Source: an uncultured Bacillota bacterium (GTDB taxonomy: Bacteria > Bacillota > Clostridia > Peptostreptococcales > Anaerovoracaceae). From it: a stretch of DNA of 6,869 bases. A model generated the notes under the pieces. It saw only the letters and a program-made list of their open reading frames with translations. It did not search any database and was not told the DNA's origin. Position numbers and translations under genes: made by a program. The stretch covers positions 1 through 6,869 of the forward strand of contig CASEFF010000183.1 of the NCBI GenBank assembly GCA_949287115.1. The letters run 5' to 3'. Below are positions 5,702 through 6,869 of this stretch, piece after piece (within the stretch, counting starts at the first letter, position 1; each line of letters begins with the position of its first letter).

Positions 5702-5846
5702 AATTTCAACGGCCGCTGCGCCCGGCGCCCTGACGTGCCCGTTAAAGTCTCGAAAATGCGGCTCCGGGCCCTTTACAAAAAAGGTGAACTATCTGCAAAC
5801 CCACAGGATATTGCAGTCGCCGCGCGGAAAACGGAAGAACAACTGC

Positions 5847-5876
5847 AGGTCGCGGCCGGATCAATAGGTCGCGGCC
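5847..5876 (+). repeat. 11-bp direct repeat AGGTCGCGGCC
   Basis: AGGTCGCGGCC occurs at 5847-5857 and again at 5866-5876, a period of 19 bases. It lies about 50-80 bases upstream of the probable promoter of the ligase gene. Two direct copies about two helical turns apart could be binding sites of an activator, though chance duplication is possible. Confidence 0.5.
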
Positions 5877-5927
5877 ATTGCAGCGGAGCCAAAAACACAT
5901 TAATATATAGGATTCGGCGCGATTTTG

Positions 5928-5936
5928 TGGTATGAT
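5928..5936 (+). promoter_or_regulatory. Extended -10 promoter of the phenylacetate-CoA ligase gene
   Basis: TGG followed by TATGAT (5931-5936) is a good extended -10 element. The -35 region 17 bases upstream (near 5908) matches the consensus poorly, as is common for extended -10 promoters and for activator-dependent ones. Transcription would start near 5943, leaving a leader of about 27 bases before the ATG at 5970. Confidence 0.55.
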
Positions 5937-5969
5937 AAAAGAGTATATTAATTTTAAAGAGGGAAGCAA

Positions 5970-6869
5970 ATGGAACACATTATTTGGAACAGGGAGATGG
6001 AATGTGCGGACAGGGAGACCAAGAACGCCATCCAGCTCGACAGGTTGAAAAAAACCGTAGCCACGTGCTACAACAACGTACCTTTTTACAGGAAGAAGTT
6101 CGATGAGATCGGTCTGAGACCGGAACACATCAAGACCCTCGAAGATATCAGACATATCCCGTTCACGACGGCGGACGATCTGCGGGAGAATTATCCGTTC
6201 GGTCTTTTCGCGGTGCCTAAGCGCGAGGTCGTGAGGATACACGGCTCCTCGGGCACGACGGGAAAACCCAAGGTCGTGGGATATACGAAGAAGGATCTGG
6301 ATAACTGGACGGAGATAATGGCGAGGGTCATATGTGCGGCCGGCGCCAACGCCGACGACATCGTACAGATAGCTTTCGGGTACGGGCTCTTTACGGGCGG
6401 CTTCGGTCTCCATTACGGTATGGAAAAGATCGGGGCCATGGTCGTGCCGCTTTCCAGCGGTAACACCGAAAGGCAGATAATGATAATGCAGGATTTCGGC
6501 AGCACGGTACTGATCGCGACGCCGTCATACGCGTTGTATCTGGCTGAGGAGATAGAGAAAAAGAACATAGATAAGGATACCATAAAGCTGAGGCTGGCGC
6601 TCTTCGGAGGCGAAGGCCATACGGAAGAGATGAGAGCCAAGATAGAATCCCAGCTGGGCATACTGGCGACGGAAAACTACGGGCTGTCCGAGATAGGCGG
6701 TCCGGGATATTCGGGCGAGTGTTATCTGAAGAACGGGCTCCACATCGCGGAGGATCAGTTCATATCGGAGGTCGTCGATCCCGATACGCTCCAGCCGCTG
6801 CCGATAGGCGACAAGGGCGAGCTGGTGGTGACGACGCTGACGAAGGAAGCCTTCCCTGTGCTGAGATAC
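5970..6869 (+). CDS. paaK: Phenylacetate-CoA ligase (PaaK-like), 5' part, runs off the window
   Basis: AMP-forming ligase that converts phenylacetate (or a related arylacetate), ATP and CoA to the acyl-CoA, AMP and pyrophosphate in the cytoplasm. The visible 300 residues are the N-terminal part of a protein that is usually about 430 long; the frame is open to the right edge. Motifs in order: NVPFYRKKF near 36-44, [15 protein letters not shown] (64-78), the adenylate-forming phosphate loop SSGTTGKPK (93-101), [15 protein letters not shown] (136-150), FGGEG (212-216), [12 protein letters not shown] (235-246) and GELVVTTL (283-290). This pattern is diagnostic for the PaaK family. The start at 5970 has GAGGG at 5959-5963. 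In anaerobes such ligases often sit beside indolepyruvate:ferredoxin oxidoreductase genes, but the downstream neighbour is outside the window. The exact aryl substrate is uncertain. Confidence 0.93.
   Translation, partial: MEHIIWNREMECADRETKNAIQLDRLKKTVATCYNNVPFYRKKFDEIGLRPEHIKTLEDIRHIPFTTADDLRENYPFGLFAVPKREVVRIHGSSGTTGKPKVVGYTKKDLDNWTEIMARVICAAGANADDIVQIAFGYGLFTGGFGLHYGMEKIGAMVVPLSSGNTERQIMIMQDFGSTVLIATPSYALYLAEEIEKKNIDKDTIKLRLALFGGEGHTEEMRAKIESQLGILATENYGLSEIGGPGYSGECYLKNGLHIAEDQFISEVVDPDTLQPLPIGDKGELVVTTLTKEAFPVLRY

Larger units (their letters stand above)
5644..5969. other. 326-base non-coding gap rich in TTGCAG/CTGCAA motifs
   Basis: No convincing gene is seen. A 66-codon open frame at 5735-5935 has no ribosome binding site and a composition that follows the local repeats. 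The stretch holds six TGCA-centred motifs: TTTGCAGTC 5662, GACTGCAAA 5693, CTGCAAAC 5793, TTGCAGTC 5811, ACTGCAG 5842 and TTGCAG 5878. It also holds a direct repeat at 5847-5876 and, at its right end, the probable promoter and ribosome binding site of the ligase gene. No known riboswitch or structured RNA was recognised. Decayed short dispersed repeats are one possible origin. Confidence 0.5.

Noticed and set aside
5735..5935. 66-codon plus-strand open frame in the gap before paaK
   Set aside because: There is no Shine-Dalgarno sequence, it overlaps the repeats and the probable paaK promoter, and its composition tracks the local DNA. It was considered as a small protein but not supported.
5742..6413. 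Minus-strand open frame of 223 codons opposite the start of paaK
   Set aside because: It covers the paaK promoter and coding start on the other strand, with no motif or start signal.

Overview
The window looks like chromosomal DNA of a low-to-moderate GC Gram-positive anaerobe of the class Clostridia. Several things point there. The ribosome binding sites are strong (AGGAGG type) and the promoters are sigma-A-like. A lysine riboswitch with a transcription terminator sits ahead of dapA. There is a lipoprotein signal peptide, and an arylacetate-CoA ligase of the kind common in amino-acid-fermenting clostridia. The codon bias is heavy for ATA, AGA and AGG despite roughly balanced GC. Placement below class is a guess; an amino-acid fermenter near Anaerovoracaceae would fit, but the sequence alone does not prove it.

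Layout. Bases 44-93 hold a long factor-independent terminator on the minus strand, about 75 bases past the dapA stop. dapA (4-hydroxy-tetrahydrodipicolinate synthase) is on the minus strand, 169-1050. Its leader (about 1092-1344) carries, in transcription order, a promoter, a complete lysine riboswitch, and an antiterminator overlapping a terminator, so dapA is very probably shut off by lysine. Divergent from it, a plus-strand promoter drives a 676-residue secreted lipoprotein (1543-3573). This protein has two tandem C39-like papain-fold cysteine peptidase domains, both with intact catalytic residues, and ends at a strong terminator (3634-3667). After a 250-base gap comes a stand-alone amidohydrolase of the YtcJ / Amidohydro_3 type (3926-5521) with its own promoter, whose -35 and -10 are overlaid by a perfect inverted repeat. 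Three hairpins follow it, the last being a terminator. A 326-base non-coding gap (5644-5969), rich in TTGCAG/CTGCAA motifs and short repeats, precedes the first 300 codons of a phenylacetate-CoA ligase (paaK-like), which runs off the right edge.

How the genes relate. Each gene appears to be its own transcription unit, bounded by terminators and promoters; this is not one operon. dapA is biosynthetic (lysine and cell-wall diaminopimelate) and lysine-controlled. The lipoprotein and the amidohydrolase have predicted biochemical classes but no substrate that can be read from the sequence. The ligase points to arylacetate or aromatic amino acid metabolism. No phage, insertion sequence, CRISPR array, tRNA or rRNA was recognised. 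The most unusual items are the double C39-like lipoprotein with a calcium-loop-like motif repeated in both halves, the inverted repeat over the amidohydrolase promoter, and the repeat-rich gap before paaK.
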